Shown here in pieces: positions 33,843 to 44,274 of a stretch of 64,000 bases of DNA. Position numbers and translations under genes: made by a program. Source of the DNA: Arachnopeziza araneosa (lineage: Eukaryota > Ascomycota > Leotiomycetes > Helotiales > Arachnopezizaceae); assembly GCA_003988855.1 (NCBI GenBank), contig QYAI01000030.1, positions 124,001 through 188,000 of the forward strand, given 5' to 3'. The notes beneath the pieces were generated by a model. It was not told the DNA's origin and made no database searches. It saw nothing but the letters and a program-made list of their open reading frames with translations. Position 1 is the first letter of the stretch, and every line of letters begins with the position of its first letter.

Positions 33843-34424
33843 ATGTCGAAACGTACTCCTTCTGTTGTTGATTCTTCCTCCTTCTCTCGCACGGCGCATG
33901 ACGGTCTGTGCTCGGGTGTGTCCTTGAAGTCCTCTAAGCCTTGTCACGAACTTGAGCAAACCGCTCAACTTCAACTTCAACTTCAACTTCAACTTCAAGA
34001 TCCACTACTGCCAAATCAACAACACCAAGATCAACGCCTTCAGAGCCCTCCCCCTGAATATTCCATTAGCAAGATGCCCGCTACGGAAACCGACCCGTTG
34101 CTTGCGCCATCTACCTCAACAAAGCCTCCTTCCCAAACAGAGGCTTCTTCCCAAACAGAGGCTTCTTCCCAAACAGAGGCTTCTTCCCAAACAGAGGCTT
34201 CTACCCAACTAACAATTATTGCTCCAGCAGCAATTGTTGGACAGTATCTGCTCCCAAGATATCAAGTCCATCATGAGAGACACGGATTCGGCTGTAATAC
34301 CACCACAGTCACTGGACACCTTCAGCTTGAAGATATTGCTCTCAGAATCGTGTACGTTGTGGCTGTAGTCGTCCTTATGATTGCTGGCGTCATATTCTAC
34401 TACTTCATGATTGCCAAGAACTAA
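33843..34424 (+). CDS. Small tail-anchored membrane protein with two internal peptide repeats
   Basis: An intronless frame of 193 codons; I do not recognise the family. The N-terminal part is Ser-rich, with a Gln-Leu run (QLQLQLQLQ) from a CAACTT microsatellite. Then comes SSQTEA four times, from an 18-bp repeat. A single strong hydrophobic segment (about residues 165-188, IVYVVAVVVLMIAGVIFYYF) sits a few residues before the C-terminus (MIAKN), so the bulk should face the cytosol. TETDPLLAP near residue 83 matches the acidic dileucine signal [D/E]xxxLL used by AP-3 for vacuolar sorting. The repeats are in phase with the codons, so length may vary between strains. Function unknown. Confidence 0.6.
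   Translation: MSKRTPSVVDSSSFSRTAHDGLCSGVSLKSSKPCHELEQTAQLQLQLQLQLQDPLLPNQQHQDQRLQSPPPEYSISKMPATETDPLLAPSTSTKPPSQTEASSQTEASSQTEASSQTEASTQLTIIAPAAIVGQYLLPRYQVHHERHGFGCNTTTVTGHLQLEDIALRIVYVVAVVVLMIAGVIFYYFMIAKN
33966..33995. repeat. (CAACTT)5 microsatellite inside a coding region
   Basis: Five perfect hexamers encode alternating Gln and Leu in the tail-anchored protein. Confidence 0.95.
34131..34202. repeat. 18-bp coding minisatellite, four units
   Basis: TCCCAAACAGAGGCTTCT is present four times without change and encodes SSQTEA repeats. A degenerate unit precedes it and another follows. Confidence 0.95.
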
Positions 34425-35129
34425 ACTCTCTCGGTATGTAAATACCTTTAGTCGGAGGAATTCAACTGCTAACTCCATAGTCGTCGCCCCGTTCTCGCCA
34501 CCACAGTACCCGAGGCCACCTTCTCCCCTCCGTTCCCTAGGCTCCTTGTTGGAACATTTTTTAGGAGTTGACGACTTGATTTTCTGCAGTAGGGAGTAGC
34601 CTCTATTCATAAGCTTCTAGTACACTGTTGAAACGCCCTGTGACACGCCAAAATGGTGTAACACGCTGAAACTGCCTCACAAGCTTATCATAGCGTTTTT
34701 TTCAAAACCCAACACTCCTGGACAAGGGGCGCAAGATGGAAGTGCATAACTTTGAAGAACAGGCTATGGGAGATTCGTATGGATGGGGGTTTGGTGAGGC
34801 ATTAGCACTACGTCAGAGAAGGAGCCTCAATCAATTGACTTGCTCCACCTCTTTTCCTCTCATTTAGATGATCGCGATCTAAACGATTCCCACCTGAATG
34901 ACCCCTACCCGATAGACCTTCCCCAATGATCACTGCCCGAACGACTCCTACCTGAGTGATCTACCTGCATGATCCTATACTCCTAATTATTTTCTCAAGT
35001 ACGGCCCTCTAAACGGATCCAAGCCCTCAAGACAATGATCCCACAAACAGTGACCGCCGCACCAGAATCCTGCATCTGCATGTATTTTCAACCTATTATT
35101 ATAATGGAAAGTATCAGAGAGGTTTATTC
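34425..35129. other. Intergenic stretch
   Basis: No gene was recognised. Near 34865-34980 a short phrase (CCTGAATGACCCCTACC and variants) recurs with drift. Confidence 0.45.
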
Positions 35130-36981
35130 TCATACAGGTAAGGTCTTCTTCGTCACGATGATCCCGTCACCTTGTTGTAAAGCCTTCTCACCTCCCACAT
35201 CAGCCCTTGCAGTTTTTTTGGCTTCTTGTTGTTCCTTTCGCTTTTTAGTCGCCCGCCGCCACTTTGGTCCATTCTTCATGATATACCAGAGAATCGGGCT
35301 GAACGCAACTACAAGAAGCCCAAAGAAGGTAGTTGTCCACCCGATACCAATTTTGTTGATCATAGGAATGACACCACTCGTGGCACCAGCACCTAGCCAG
35401 CAGCGGACAAGATTGTTAGCCGCGGTTGCGGTACCAGCTTTTCCGGGAAAGATATCGATGAGCAGGACGGAAACTGTATTCAATGAAGAACTAACACAGA
35501 AGCCAATCACGAAGAGGAATATCAGAGGCCCACTCAGATTGACCTTGTATTCAATCATCCAGCCGAACCCAATGATGCATGCTGAGCCGAGAGCCAGAGT
35601 TGGGATGGCAACCTCCAAGCGTGCCCTCTCAATCGGGAAATTGCTTAGGTCGACGCGACGATTGAATTCTAGTGGCATGCCCAATTTCTTAGCATGATAT
35701 TTGTATCTTGCATCTATAATCTTGCCACGGACAAAAGCCGCGGTCAAACTCCCGCAGCCTAGAGGGAGGTAGCACAGCGCGATCTGTATCTGATTGAAGC
35801 CATAGACTCTTCCGAACTGCGATGGAATCAAGGTAACTGTGGCATAATAACAGCAACATAGGATGCCGATATATCCCAACGCATAACCAGCTTCTTTTGT
35901 GAACACGATCTTGACCGTCTCCAACGGGTTGGGAAATCGAAGTTTTCGCTTTCTCGATAGCTCATCTCGTTTATCATACGGAATTGGTTGTCCTTGTGTA
36001 ATAATCCTTTTTTCGACTTTTCTATTGATCAAACAGCGGCTCCATTTTGGCGGTGGAACAGATCCATCGTCAACAACCTCCCTACACGTTTCGGGAAAGA
36101 ACAGAGCTGCTGGGATAGCTACAACACCAGCACTTATAACCAAGAACCAAAACACGGAGTGCCAACCAAGGTATTGGCCGAGAAGACCGCCAATGATCGG
36201 ACCAAGCGAGGGGCCCACTTGCGGAGCAATGGACATATATGAGACGTAGACACCACGCTCCTGTGATGTGACGACATCTGACGCAACAGCCTGAGCCAAG
36301 GCCACTGTTCCTGCACCTCCAGCACTCTGCATACAGCGCAAGATCATTAGGGCGACATAGTTGTTTTGGATAGCCAGGCCGATATTCGCGGATATGTAAA
36401 TGACAAAACATATCATGTAGGTTGGTCTTCGTCCTGAACTGTCTGAAAACCCACCAATGAATGCTGGTGCGAGACCTTGCATGATCTGAAAGAAAATTAG
36501 TATGTCTTGTATGAGAATATGTCATAGAAGTACATACCAGATAGGTTGTGATTGTCAAGTTGATAAGAGAAGAGGACACATGCAAGTCGTCCGCTATGGT
36601 ATCCAGTGATGGGAAGTAGATCTGTCCAGATATGGGAGAGAAAAATGCGCAAACACCTGCGCATATAACAATGATTTTCTTTTCATTGTGAGTGAAGATA
36701 GAGTAAGGCTTATCGTCTACCTTAAATTCTGGATCAACAACCGGGTCGTCTTCCTTCTCGACGGTCTCATTGTTCTCATTCGTCGGCTTGACTTGGCTAC
36801 CTGTTTCAGAGGCAGCTTCAATAAAAAAGTTTTCCTGAGCGTTCTTGCCTAGTGTATCTTTCCCAAATTTAGATTCTTGTTTTGTGGGCTCGATTGTCGC
36901 TGTACTGGAGTCCTGTGTGTTCTTTTGAGCTGGAGTCAAGCTTGGCGGAGTTGTCTTCTCGGGGTTGGACTCGTTTGTCAT
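35130..36981 (-). CDS. MFS drug:H+ antiporter, DHA1 family (QDR-like)
   Basis: Two exons (36538-36981 and 35130-36485) with a 52-bp intron splice to 1800 nt, 599 residues. A hydrophilic N-terminal tail of about 100 residues precedes twelve predicted membrane segments. The first segment carries FFSPISGQIYFPSL. The antiporter-type motif GGFSDSSGRRPTY lies between segments 2 and 3, and GPSLGPIIGG in segment 5 is the motif C of exporters. FFPETCREVVDDGS after segment 6 is typical of QDR/DHA1 proteins. It should export toxic compounds or small organic ions across the plasma membrane using the proton gradient. It is transcribed divergently from a TauD-type dioxygenase gene with about 1.07 kb between the starts. 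Confidence 0.92.
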
Positions 36982-38055
36982 ATTTCTTATCCCTACTAGA
37001 AATGGATTTCACCAGTGCCAAAGGAAAAATCGAGAGAACTGAGATTGTTAACATCATGAAGCAATTTTCCAATTTTAGTTGGTTGAACCAAGGTACTGTG
37101 GCGCCAATGAACCAATGGGAGCAATCAGCAAATACCGGCCGACGTGAACGGTGACCGGTTTTAATGATCGGTTTATCCCCGAAGACGGCCAGGGTTCGCG
37201 CCGACTCCCGATGTCGTTGATGAGTTGAGAATTCGTATTTCTCTTATCAGATCTTACAGAGGGGTCTGACTAAAGATATCTCAGTTTCATCTATCAATTC
37301 AAGATCTCCAGATTGCTCGTGACTCGAGTCAGGAATATCAGACATATATGCTGCCATTTTATTAATTTCAACGCCTCAAGTTCCATTAGAATCAACGCGT
37401 ATCAAGGAAGTTTGATATACTTCATATCTTCTTAACTATACTCTTCATCCACAGAAATATGAGGCATAGCACTTGTAACTAAACTTTGCGAGGTGGATTA
37501 AGAGATATTCAGGTAATCAAAATTGCCAAGTATCCAAGAAACAAACATTTAATCATTGCAATTTGTAACTAGAATGTAGAATGTGAAATGGGTAACTGAA
37601 AAAGTAAAAAGCTGCAGCGGGATGTCATCATAGGATACGAGTGGGTGAAGCAACACTTCGCGACACATCAAGTCCCACCTTTTTGTTCTGGACAAGTTTC
37701 ATTCGACCTATTCCAGGAGAAATAAAGAATAATTCACGGTTAATCGGCTGTCCAGCATCAGAAATAGGAAAGCTGTGCGGGTCACGTGTATTTCCTGTAG
37801 AGGCATCATAAGCTGCAGGAATTGCATCATCCACATGAGCTTTAACACGCAATCTTACTGGCCTACGCGAACATCTCAAAATGGCGATATCGAGTTAAGT
37901 GGGTGATACCTAGTCAGTCTGGAACATATTTGTAAGTCCAGAAGGAGCTCGATAAAGATATATAGGCCATTGATCTCTCCTTTTCAAGAATACAATTCTC
38001 AGACTCTCATAAATATCATCTACTTTCAACTTACTCTTAAATTAGATAACAAAAA
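36982..38055. promoter_or_regulatory. Shared divergent promoter region, MFS exporter and TauD dioxygenase
   Basis: The two start codons face away from each other across 1.07 kb. A TATA-like GATATATA at 37957-37964 lies about 95 bp before the dioxygenase ATG. GTCACGTG occurs at 37781-37788. Co-regulation is possible but inferred from orientation only. A small minus-strand open frame (37628-37879) is unassigned. Confidence 0.4.
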
Positions 38056-39479
38056 ATGGCTCCATCCGCAACGGAAGTCATCACCCCTCCCACTGTTCAC
38101 AGTGGAAAGTCCCTGGTCGAAAGCAACAAAGCACGAACTCAGCCCATCGCCTACTCAGGATCTCTTGACGTGTATGAACAAAATGAGATCACTCCGTCTA
38201 TTGGGACAGAAATTCCACATGTTCAGATCAAGACGCTTCTTAGCTCACCAAATTCCGATACATTGATCAGAGATTTGGCGGTAACTGGTAACCATCCCTT
38301 CTAAATTTAATGAGAAGTTCATGTTTGATGATTTCTTACGATGACAGTCTCCGAACGTGGCGTCGTATTCTTGAGAAATCAAGAAGTGACAACGAAAGAT
38401 TTGCTTACATTCGGGAAGAAGCTCTCCACTCTGACAGGCAGCGTTCGTCCTTCCTTCCATCTTTTAAGTCACCTGCTAAACTATCATTCTAGCCTGCAAC
38501 ATCAGGATTACACACTCACCCACTTACCGAAAGCACCAGTGAACTCGGTGACCAAATCAGCGTCATCAGCAGTGTGAAGCGAGATGCTGGAACACCAAAG
38601 AAGATTGACCTGTTGACCGAGCCAGGCAAACTAGCCAGCAATGGGTGGCATGCTGACATCACTTTTGAGCCAGTGCCAAGTGACTATGCTCTTCTAAACA
38701 TCCACACTTTGCCCACTACTGGAGGAGATACTGTGAGTTTGGTTTTATCTCAGTTGTGATTCACCGTTCGCTAACTTTACGTGTCAAGCTTTGGGCATCT
38801 GGATACGAGATCTATGATCGTCTGTCACCAGCCACGCAAAAGTACCTGGAAGGTCTTACAGCCATCCATGAGGCCAACTTCTTCAATGGAATTGCAGAAC
38901 GTCTGGGATATCCTATCCGTGAAGGACCTCGTGGAGCCGCAGAGAATGTAGGCAAGAACTTGCAGAGTATTCATCCAGTTATTCGAACAAATCGTAAGCT
39001 ATTCAATACTATTCTAGAACAAGAAGAATTGGATCTTCAGGACGCTTGCTAATGATACCTCAGCTGTTACTGGGTGGAAGAGTGTCTTCATCAACAAGGG
39101 ATTCACAAGACGTATTGTGGAGCTTACCAAGGACGAATCAGATGTGATTCTCAATTACCTTTTCAGCGTAATAATCTCCCTCAATTCGCCTTTCCCTTTT
39201 CTTTACAAGATTATTCTATTCTAACACTGCCAAAAGCTGGTCTCGCAGAACCACGATAACCAAGTGCGATTCAAGTGGCGCAAGAACGATGTAGCAATCT
39301 GGGACAATCGTTCCAACTTCCACACCGCCACATTCGACTACACGGAGACGAGAATCGGTGATCGTGTTGTGAGTCTGGGAGAGGCTCCATATTATGATCC
39401 GGCTTCTGGAAGTAGAAAGGAGGCTTTGGAGGCGAGGAAGAAGAAGACAGAACATGAATTGCCAATTCGTGAGCAGTAG
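38056..39479 (+). CDS. TauD/TfdA-family 2-oxoglutarate/Fe(II)-dependent dioxygenase
   Basis: Six exons (38056-38287, 38348-38442, 38493-38732, 38789-38993, 39064-39167, 39237-39479) with introns of 60, 50, 56, 70 and 69 bp splice to 1119 nt, 372 residues. The second intron uses the uncommon donor GTTCGT; it restores the family motif PATSGLH. Iron ligands are His162 and Asp164 (NGWHADITFE) and His321 (FHTATFDY), with the 2-oxoglutarate-binding Arg331. Fungal relatives oxidise sulfonates such as taurine, or related substrates, using O2 and 2-oxoglutarate; the actual substrate here is unknown. No signal peptide, so cytosolic. It is divergent from the QDR-like exporter. Confidence 0.92.
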
Positions 39480-39848
39480 GTTGTTGCTTGCGACTGAGTC
39501 TTGGTGAAGTAGAGGGTTTTGTAATGAGACGAGTGCGGAAACTTGAAGATTATGTTGAATTTGTGCCATTGATATGCAATCAAATTTAACTAACTCATTT
39601 CCCACAGTCAACATGCCGATTTTCCTAACAGCAATTTTATCAAGTACAGGTTCAAGAAAGTATTTTGAAGGACTCGTTATTACTAACTAGCTAGTGTAAT
39701 TTCTTCGGTGGTTCTTCGGAAGAAGAGAACAAACGCAATGACAGAGAGATCAGAGCAAGATGAATTATTCTTCTAAACGAGTACAGGTCTATCCTTACCC
39801 ATCATTGATTATGTACATTCTAGTTACCTACTTTTGTGAAGGCATAGT
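39480..39848. other. Convergent 3' intergenic stretch
   Basis: The TauD gene ends into it from the left and the chitin-binding pseudogene from the right. Nothing else seen. Confidence 0.4.
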
Positions 39849-42326
39849 CTAAAATCCCATGACCCACCAAATTACCCAGATCAACAACACTTGCCTCAAA
39901 TCTAATCTCCCCAGTACAGAAGCCAAACTATTTTGATCATCGCTGCAATACCCATACATCGACAGCTCTCCTGCATTGCGATCTGTATTGTACAAGGTTT
40001 GCGGGTTATTATCCCACTGCGTCGCATTCCTAAATAGGTCTGTATCCATGCATTCTTGGCCTACAACATTACGCTTCGTTAGCTGATTTCTCAACCAATC
40101 TTTTACCATCACCAGTGTGAGATGAAGGGTTTAGGGAGGAATAAAAGCGTAAACAGAATATTGAGACTTACCGCAGCACAAAGTCACTATCTTGGTCCCA
40201 TTTTTATTCGGTAAATTAACGCAAGTATTGGTCGTCGTTTCACAAACAGGAAATTGCTAGGTGCCTTCATACGCCGCACCCTCCGCAAATGGCGTGCTCG
40301 CATTAGCGACTAGACTGTACGACCAATTCCCTGTAGCAGAGAAAGGGCCATAGAGCACGCCACCGCTCCCGTCGCCGAAATCTTCGCTTTGCCTCCCGAG
40401 AAGCTGGCGTTTTTCCGACGGACAATCGCCGTAGTCGGGTTGGCAGTCGCTGCAGTGGTCGGAAGTCGAGCCGCAGAAACCAAAGCTCGAGCAGCAGAGG
40501 CCGCCCGCGCAAGTACCATGATTAACGCCGCAGGCGTCGCCAGTTCCGGTTGGCATATATGAGGGTGGAGTTGTCGAAGATGGTAATGAGTGATAGGAAG
40601 TGAAAGAAGCGTAGGAGGACTGAGAATATTGAGAGTATTGAGAATATTGAGAGGACTGATAGTATTGAGAGGACTGATAGTATTGAGAGGACTGATAGTA
40701 TTGAGTAGATTGAGTATATTGAGTAGACTGAGTAGACTGGGTGGACTGAGCAGACTGAGTAGGCTGAGCAGACTGAGTGGATCGAGTGGACCGAGATGAA
40801 GACGGTGAGGGGGCAACATCCGGGTTATCGAGTCCCTCTAGGCGCCGGGTGGCGATAGACTCGGTGTAGTTGTTGCGCGCGATGGCCCAGGCTCGAACAG
40901 AGGAGATTATAACATCTTGAATGGAGATGTTGTAGACGTCATGCTGAAGTTCTGTCCATCCATACGGCATGGAATTATCACTCGAGAGCCTTTGACTTTG
41001 AGCACAGATTGACACATCTCAAGTGTCAAAGTAGTGTGGTATTAAGTCGTTGAGATCGTCCTTGCAGCCTTTCAGGTTGTAGGTTACTATGAATGGAGTG
41101 AACTGCGCTCTGTATAGATGGAGAGATTAGTGTGAAGATCGACACCCTAGCGAAGGTGGACAGTTACTCACTGCCATAGGTTTTGTATAATCCGGGACAC
41201 CATCTGCTTCTTGTAGAATTGTTCAATGTCTGAAGCTTGTGGTAAGCTCGCACTAATAAGCGCACCACCGCTCATATAGTCGATGATTGTTTTGTTATTC
41301 AGATCTTGCTTGCTAGCAAAGGCATCTGCAGCCCAGTTTTGTAAATCAGTTCTGGCATTTTCAGAGTAACGAGTGACGTAAACTTCAGCGATCATTGTTT
41401 CGATAGGTCCATTATTCCTTGATTATTTTAGTCTATACCTTGCGTGAGTTCAATACTTCAAAGACTGTACGTACGGTTGATTGGGATCTCCAAATGTTGA
41501 CTGCAATCCATTTGATAGAATTCCGGCGCCACCAAACAATAATGCCCCTGCCACTTTGCCGATAGGCAAAAATGCAGACATTATTGAGACAATTGGGCCT
41601 ATGAATATAGATAGTATACCATCAAGAACGATGTCTGGCGGCGTAGGTGGCATCACAAAAGTCGATGTGATATTGGTGGCGAGTCCAAGGACATCGCCCT
41701 GGCCGGTCGTGATACCATTCTGTACGAAGCAGGGATTTAGCTCTTATTCCATGTCAAGAATTTTAAGATAATACTTACGAAGATGGAATTATATAATGTG
41801 TTGAGCTGGGTGATTGCTAGTAGAGCAAGGTATGGTGCGGTTGATTGATTTTGTTTGCTATATTCTTTGGAAGGGTGTCTTGCTAGTGGATATCCTCTCA
41901 ACTATAAATATATATATATGTCTTTAGTCACTATCTCACCTATACAACCTGGTGATGAGCATCTAGAGATCTCGCCAATACCACAGTTAAAATTGGTAGA
42001 CTGTGGTCCAAAGTCGCTGGCGAGGTCGTGGGTGAAATCTCCGGTTGTATTGACTCCTCTTCTTTCTACAGATATCCACCAGTTTTGTAGCCACCCATCG
42101 ACACCACCAGCTTCCCCTATACTCTGATTAGGACTGTAATCGTGAAGTTATATGACGATGAGAAGGCCTTACAAGCGGCTACAGTTGGTTGCCAATCAGG
42201 ATCCGTTCCACAGTCATTAGGCTGTCGTTTCAAGATAGTCTTATTGTTTGAGCATCTAACAGTCGGAGTGATGAAAGCTAGAAGAACTGTCGCTGCAGTG
42301 ATGAAGAAACTAAAAGGTGCTAACAT
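39849..42326 (-). pseudogene. Secreted chitin-binding protein gene with two in-frame stop codons
   Basis: Seven exons on the minus strand (42173-42326, 41940-42116, 41779-41882, 41475-41719, 41172-41417, 40172-41109, 39849-40099) have normal splice sites and sum to 2115 nt, exactly 705 codons. A signal peptide (MLAPFSFFITAATVLLAF) and a KR cleavage site start the protein. A domain with WLQNWWISV and NTTGDFTHDL follows. Then comes a Ser/Thr/Gln/Tyr tract of TQS and YYQSSQ repeats, and a hevein-type chitin-binding domain (CGVNHGTC..CCSSFGFCG..CQPDYGDC). A hydrophobic C-terminus could be a membrane or GPI-type tail. Two codons break the frame: TGA at 41019-41021 and TAG at 40257-40259, the latter between YEGT and QFPVC. 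Both fit C:G-to-T:A change (CGA to TGA, TGG to TAG). No frameshift is seen, so inactivation looks recent. Confidence 0.75.
40617..40790. repeat. Coding repeat, GAGTATTGA/GACTGA units
   Basis: A mix of units such as GAGGACTGATAGTATT and GAGTAGACT encodes the Gln/Ser/Thr/Tyr tract of the chitin-binding protein on the minus strand. Confidence 0.85.
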
Positions 42327-43278
42327 AGTCGCTCATTTAATTTAAGAGTAGGGATTGTAGGTATTTGAAACCAAATTGATATAAACCTGTGTCCATGATG
42401 GGTCTTCTTTTTATCAGTTGCATTATTCCTGACAAGGCTCAATCTTGAGCCCTTGTGTAGCCCGAGCCACGCGTCAGGGCAGTCGGTGACCAAATTGAAC
42501 AGCCCAGCCTCTGCCTTCATCGTAAAGCTGGCCAGAAAGTCTTTGCGGCTGCACTTGTATTCCCAACGAGTTGCAAGAGTAAAGAGGTCAGTAAGCAAAA
42601 TATTTGCGCCTCTTGGATAACTTGCCACCAATTGTCCTGTGATTGGTCAAATGTTCGGTGGTGGCGGATAAGGTGGTAGAAGCAAGTTGAGGCCGTAAAG
42701 CTGCAGGAGCCCCTAGCTTGTGTCATTACAAGAGTTCATGTGCCACTGCAGGTTGTCAATTAGTCGTTCGCCATAGACTGCATAGACTGCATAAGTATGA
42801 GATAGGGGCTGTCAGAAAAAAATCTAAAACCTGAGAAATGAGAACCTAGTGATGGAAAACTCGGGTTCGTACTGGCTGAGGCGCAGATATTCATTCAGTT
42901 GGTGGCGACGAATCCTATTCTTATCACCGCGGGATGGGACAGGCCACAACGGGGTGGTGCAGCAGGATGCAACCCACCAATCTAAGACACTGGTTTACGT
43001 GCATAGTCAAACAGGCAATTGGAGCTAATAACGCTTGGGATCCTAAACTTTCTGGGCCGCAAGTGCAAAACCAAGTCAAATATTATTTGTAGGGCTTCCA
43101 CAAACTAAAAATGCCATCAAATGATCGACAGGATGAAGGCTACTGGACAGTGATTTATAGGGTAAAACGCCTTGTAAACAGCCAACTGATAAAGTTCCAA
43201 GCTCTTAGTTATTCTAGAATATAGGCCAAAAACCTGCAATTATAGAGCTTACACATCGTAAAAAGAAGAGTCCGCTGT
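42327..43278. other. Intergenic stretch
   Basis: A 103-codon minus-strand open frame (42320-42631) overlaps the start of the chitin-binding gene and has no recognisable features. Nothing else seen. Confidence 0.45.
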
Positions 43279-44274
43279 CTACAAATATGATCGAAGAACT
43301 TCCTGAGTATGATCCCAAATCTTTCCTAGCGCCTTATCTCGAAGCAAAGTCATGACCTTTGAATTTTGAGTACATTCGCACTTATAATTAACAAGAAACA
43401 ATCCATCAGCTAGTTTCCCTAGTGAGTTTATGCCCGGCTTGCCCTTCCACAAGACACCACGACCGCCAAAAACTGCGCTAGTACTTTGGAACAAATGCCT
43501 CTGTGCAGACTCCTCGTCGCTGAACGAAAATAGAGCAATAAGGGGCTCAAGGATCAGCCAGACCAACCAGGCCTTGATCGAATTTGGATCTAGACCTCTT
43601 CTTACATTTCCTGTGTTGACCCACCCGGGCCATGAGTGGATGAACGTCACGTTGGGGTTGTCATAGGCCAGCTTCTCCAAAGCCATCGTGTTCATGGCGG
43701 TGTATTGCGTCTGAGCCTTTATGAGGCCAAAATTTCCTGTTTTTTTCAGGTCCAAGTCATCCAAGTCGACAGCCGTCCGCTCCTGTCCACCGGCCAAAAT
43801 GCTGACGACTTTGGGGGCTTCGGCTTCGCCGAGGAGAGGGAGAAGATGTTGAACGAACAGTATTCGCGTGTAATACTCCAGACTCTGAGTAATCTCTAAG
43901 CCCTCGACAGTCTCCTCGCGTGCGCCGAATGGTGCGTAGCCCGTTGTAAGGAACAGTAAGTCGACGCGCGACTCCTTTCTTTTGATAGCCTCACATACTC
44001 TTTTTGTTTCTGCGAGCAGCGCAACCTCGCCTTCGATCCAAATCACGTCCGCTTTGGGGTTGATACCGTGTAACTCTTGGATGAAAGCATGGGTGCGCTC
44101 TTCAGAACTCTTGCGCCCAACTAGGTATACTCTCACACTCGCGCCCGTAGCAACTAAGGCCCTAACCGTAAGCTTTCCGATGCCTGAAGTACCGCCGACG
44201 AAGACAGCGACGCGTGGGGCCGTTGCATCATTGATGAGCGCGTTGGAGGCTTTTATTTCTTTGTATGAAACCAT
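43279..44274 (-). CDS. Short-chain dehydrogenase/reductase (SDR), atypical active site
   Basis: An intronless gene of 331 codons. The Rossmann nucleotide-binding motif VGGTSGIGK lies at residues 26-34, followed by the usual second strand (VYLVGRKS). The catalytic region shows a Ser (VVSILAGG) and Tyr (QTQYTAMN), but the Lys normally four residues after the Tyr is replaced by Asn. HSWPGWVNTGN matches the substrate-side PGxxxT loop. Fungal SDRs with this altered motif occur near secondary-metabolism genes; whether the enzyme is a normal oxidoreductase is uncertain. The gene is divergent from the SnoaL-like gene at 45750, with 1.47 kb between the starts. Confidence 0.88.
   Translation of the reverse strand: MVSYKEIKASNALINDATAPRVAVFVGGTSGIGKLTVRALVATGASVRVYLVGRKSSEERTHAFIQELHGINPKADVIWIEGEVALLAETKRVCEAIKRKESRVDLLFLTTGYAPFGAREETVEGLEITQSLEYYTRILFVQHLLPLLGEAEAPKVVSILAGGQERTAVDLDDLDLKKTGNFGLIKAQTQYTAMNTMALEKLAYDNPNVTFIHSWPGWVNTGNVRRGLDPNSIKAWLVWLILEPLIALFSFSDEESAQRHLFQSTSAVFGGRGVLWKGKPGINSLGKLADGLFLVNYKCECTQNSKVMTLLRDKALGKIWDHTQEVLRSYL

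Noticed and set aside
36082..36981. A 299-codon unspliced reading of the MFS first exon
   Set aside because: It reads through the 52-bp intron and then runs out of frame; splicing joins TTYL to IMQGLAPAF as expected for the family.
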